Source: Gemmatimonadales bacterium (GTDB lineage Bacteria > Gemmatimonadota > Gemmatimonadetes > Longimicrobiales > Gaopeijiaceae). From it: DNA of 44,725 nucleotides. The position numbers and the translations under genes were made by a program. The DNA lies in NCBI GenBank assembly GCA_007692605.1, contig REBS01000148.1, positions 1 to 44,725 of the forward strand, in the 5' to 3' direction. Shown here one piece after another: positions 42,625 through 44,725 of the stretch. The first letter of the stretch is position 1; every line of letters begins with the position of its first letter. Under the pieces are notes generated by a model that worked only from the letters and a program-made list of their open reading frames with translations, searched no databases and was not told where the DNA came from.

Positions 42625-43325
42625 CGGGATACGTCCAGACGCAGGGACCCTCCACGCACCGAGAGGTCGTGGAGGGTCATCCCCTGGGCCACCGGACCGA
42701 GCTGCGCGAGGGGTAGCCTGAACTCGCCGGACTCCGGGTCCAGGAAGGGGATCCCTGCCCCCGCCTCGGTCCCGGCCAGGAGCCCCATCGCCACCCCGAC
42801 CGGCAGGGGGATCCGGCCCATCCGGACCTCCTGCACCCGCAGGGACACGGCGTCACCCAGCGCCCGGGGGGCCAGCCCGAGCTGGATGCCCGTCGGCTCG
42901 CCCCTCATCCTCGAGGGGATCCCCTGTGCGTCCTCGGGGATCACGATGCGCGCGTCCAGGTAGAGGACATCCTCATCAAACCGGAACCGCGCCTGCGGCG
43001 GCCGATCTGCTTCGGGGAACCGCTCCGCCATCGCGTTTGCGAGGAGCTGGTTGAGATCCGCCTCGGTCAGTTCGATCGTGGTGCGCTCCCCGGTCCCCAG
43101 CTGCGCCTGCAGCGATTCGCGGACCTGTTGACCCCGCTGCGCGTCCGGCTCCGCCATCACCCACTCGGTGTCGGCCGGGGCCATCACCCGGGGGAGCATC
43201 ATCCACCCGACCCCCAGCAGGGCGATGGGGACCAGGATCAGGACGAGGATCACCGCACCGAGGCACCCCAGGCAGCCAAAGATTCCCTTTCCACTTCCGG
43301 TGGGCTGTCGGACGTCCTCGGCCAT
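42621..43325 (-). CDS. Membrane-anchored protein with LTEADLNQLL motif (DUF2140/YpmS-like)
   Basis: The 234-residue protein has a Cys/Gly-rich juxtamembrane start (IFGCLGCLG), one long membrane helix (about residues 20-42) and an extracytoplasmic domain with ELTEADLNQLLANAMAERF, a motif that resembles the YpmS/DUF2140 family of predicted envelope lipid-binding proteins. That assignment is tentative. The remaining domain is beta-rich (LDARIVIPEDAQG; VSLRVQEVRMG). I place the start at the ATG at 43323-43325, six bases after GGGGAG; the ATG two codons upstream abuts the ribosome site. It is divergent from the metal ATPase 40 bases away. Confidence 0.72.
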   Translation of the reverse strand: MAEDVRQPTGSGKGIFGCLGCLGAVILVLILVPIALLGVGWMMLPRVMAPADTEWVMAEPDAQRGQQVRESLQAQLGTGERTTIELTEADLNQLLANAMAERFPEADRPPQARFRFDEDVLYLDARIVIPEDAQGIPSRMRGEPTGIQLGLAPRALGDAVSLRVQEVRMGRIPLPVGVAMGLLAGTEAGAGIPFLDPESGEFRLPLAQLGPVAQGMTLHDLSVRGGSLRLDVSR

Positions 43326-43365
43326 CTGCATCTCCCCTGATCGTTAGCTTACATTCTCGCATCCC

Positions 43366-44725
43366 ATGATGCAGGCATCGCCGACCCCCCGCAACCGGAC
43401 GCGAATGGCTGGTTTCGTACGGACTTCGCTGATCCTCGGACTCACGCTGATCGGCGCCGCGCTCGAGTGGATCCCCGACACCCCATCCCCATGGATCCCG
43501 CTCGCGGTCGTCTACCTGGTCGGAGCGGGCCCGATCGCGCGCGAGTCGTGGGCCGCGCTGCGGCGCGGGCGCCTCTCGGTCGATGCCCTGATGGGGATCG
43601 CGGCGGTGGGGGCAGCGGTCGTGGGCCAGCCCCTCGAGGGGGCGATCCTGATCTTCCTCTTCACGCTGTCGAACGAGCTCGAGGGGATGGCGCTGGGGCG
43701 CACCCGGAGGGCGATCAGCTCGCTGATGGAGCTTCGCCCCGAAGAGGCGCGCCCCCTGAATTCGGATGGGAGCGAAGATCCCCCGGTCCCGGTCGAGGAC
43801 CTGGCGCCGGGGACCCGGATCCGGGTCCGGCCCGGGGAGCGGATTCCGGTCGATGGGCGAGTGGTCGAGGGGAGGGGCGATGTCGACCAGTCCGCGATCA
43901 CCGGCGAGGCGATCCCCATCCGCCGAACCGAAGGGGATGACGTCTTCGCCGCCACGATCCTCTCCGGGGGGAGCCTGATCGTCGAGGTCACCCGCCCCGC
44001 CTCGGAGTCACTCGTGGCCCGGATCATCGCGCTGGTCGAGGAGGCCCGCGAGAACCAGGCGCCGGCGCAGACCTTCATCGACCGCTTCGCGCACCCCTAC
44101 ACTCTCGTCGTCCTCCTGACGACCACCGCGGTCGCGATGGTGCCGCCCCTGCTCGGATGGGCCGGGTGGGAGGAGGCCTTCTACCGCGCGATGACCCTGC
44201 TCGTGGTCGCGAGCCCCTGCGCGCTGATCATCTCGACGCCGGCCGCCATCCTCTCGGGGATCGCGAACGGGGCCCGCAACGGGGTCCTCTTCAAGGGAGG
44301 GGGGATCCTCGACCTGCTGGGCCAGGTCGACACCGTCGCCTTCGACAAGACGGGAACGCTGACCCTGGGCCGGCCGGGGCTCGAGTCGATCCGGACGGAG
44401 ATGGATCCCGACACCCTCCTCCAGTGGGCCGCCTCGCTCGAGGTGCCGGCCGAGCACCATCTCGCGACGGCGGTTCTGGACGCGGCCGAGGGTCTCACTC
44501 TCCTCCCCGTCCAGGACTTCGAGGCCATCCCCGGCGAGGGGATCCGGGGTCTCCTCCCGGAGAGGGTCTGGGTCGGCAACGAGGCCATGGCGGCCCGCCA
44601 CGGGGTCGAGGTCCCCGACTCCCTTCGTGACTGGCGGGAGAGTGAAGGGGATCAGGGCCGGACGGTGATCCTGGTCGGGACCGACCGCGAGACGGTGGGG
44701 GCGATCAGCTTCGGGGACCAGCTTC
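43366..44725 (+). CDS. P1B-4-like heavy-metal ATPase (C-terminally cut by window edge)
   Basis: The 453 residues visible lack a cysteine metal-binding domain at the N-terminus, start almost at the first membrane helices, and carry the transmembrane motif S283-P284-C285 (VASPCALI), which is the P1B-4 (Co/Zn/Fe/Cd exporter) signature rather than the CPC of copper pumps. The actuator TGEA (QSAITGEA) and phospho-Asp D327 (FDKTGTLT) are present. The usual HP dipeptide reads H364-H365 (AEHHLATA), an unusual change in the ATP-binding domain. The start at ATG 43366 (MMQASP) has no clear ribosome site; the ATG at 43405 is an alternative. The C-terminal hinge is outside the window. Confidence 0.85.
   Translation, partial: MMQASPTPRNRTRMAGFVRTSLILGLTLIGAALEWIPDTPSPWIPLAVVYLVGAGPIARESWAALRRGRLSVDALMGIAAVGAAVVGQPLEGAILIFLFTLSNELEGMALGRTRRAISSLMELRPEEARPLNSDGSEDPPVPVEDLAPGTRIRVRPGERIPVDGRVVEGRGDVDQSAITGEAIPIRRTEGDDVFAATILSGGSLIVEVTRPASESLVARIIALVEEARENQAPAQTFIDRFAHPYTLVVLLTTTAVAMVPPLLGWAGWEEAFYRAMTLLVVASPCALIISTPAAILSGIANGARNGVLFKGGGILDLLGQVDTVAFDKTGTLTLGRPGLESIRTEMDPDTLLQWAASLEVPAEHHLATAVLDAAEGLTLLPVQDFEAIPGEGIRGLLPERVWVGNEAMAARHGVEVPDSLRDWRESEGDQGRTVILVGTDRETVGAISFGDQL

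Noticed and set aside
43366-44725. Copper ATPase (CopA paralogue)
   Set aside because: No N-terminal metal-binding domain and SPC instead of CPC in the membrane helix.

Overview
This is a very GC-rich, tightly packed bacterial chromosome segment of about 35 protein genes, one tRNA and the RNase P RNA. Genes sit on both strands, many overlap by the ATGA start/stop quartet, and there is no phage, plasmid or intact insertion sequence. Both window edges cut a gene: mutS on the left (C-terminal ATPase part missing) and a P1B-type metal ATPase on the right (C-terminus missing). The gene mix (many secreted peptidases, a sulfocyanin-type blue copper lipoprotein, an archaeal-type phosphoglycerate mutase, a fused N-acetylglutamate synthase/kinase, lipoproteins with TPR) fits a Gemmatimonadota-like or related environmental heterotroph. 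That placement is inference from gene content, not from a phylogenetic marker search.

Left part (1-17000): mutS; an intergenic array of palindromic repeats; the fused arginine-pathway kinase/acetyltransferase; a membrane protein; a three-gene peptide-degradation operon on the minus strand (M19 dipeptidase, amidohydrolase, M14 carboxypeptidase); cardiolipin synthase; yajQ; a copper-exporting ATPase with a clear sigma-70 promoter; a SPOR-domain protein overlapping holA; and an ECF sigma factor with a zinc-finger anti-sigma factor.

Middle (17100-31200): an overlapping operon of an active M16 protease, an inactive M16 partner and a Nudix hydrolase; a TPR protein and phosphoglycerate mutase; a plus-strand operon of aminotransferase, MscS channel and Ycf46-like AAA ATPase; a response regulator with an altered HD-GYP domain; and an operon of a secreted protein of unknown function, a GCS2 carboxylate-amine ligase fused to two CBS domains, and an aspartoacylase-like zinc amidohydrolase. 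The last operon is the best candidate for an uncharacterised small-molecule pathway.

Right part (31200-44725): sulfocyanin with tandem terminators; a MarR-type regulator overlapping argJ, read from a predicted leaderless promoter; a TPR lipoprotein; tRNA-Arg(CCG) and rnpB; an S9 peptidase overlapping a short-chain dehydrogenase; a lone Rieske oxygenase; an S15/CocE-type peptidase; two small envelope proteins whose stop codons overlap; and a P1B-4-like metal ATPase.

Taken together the window encodes extracytoplasmic protein and peptide scavenging (M14, M16, M19, S9, S15, amidohydrolase), arginine synthesis (NAGS/K and ArgJ), metal export and envelope maintenance. No complete, clearly novel defence or mobile system was seen.
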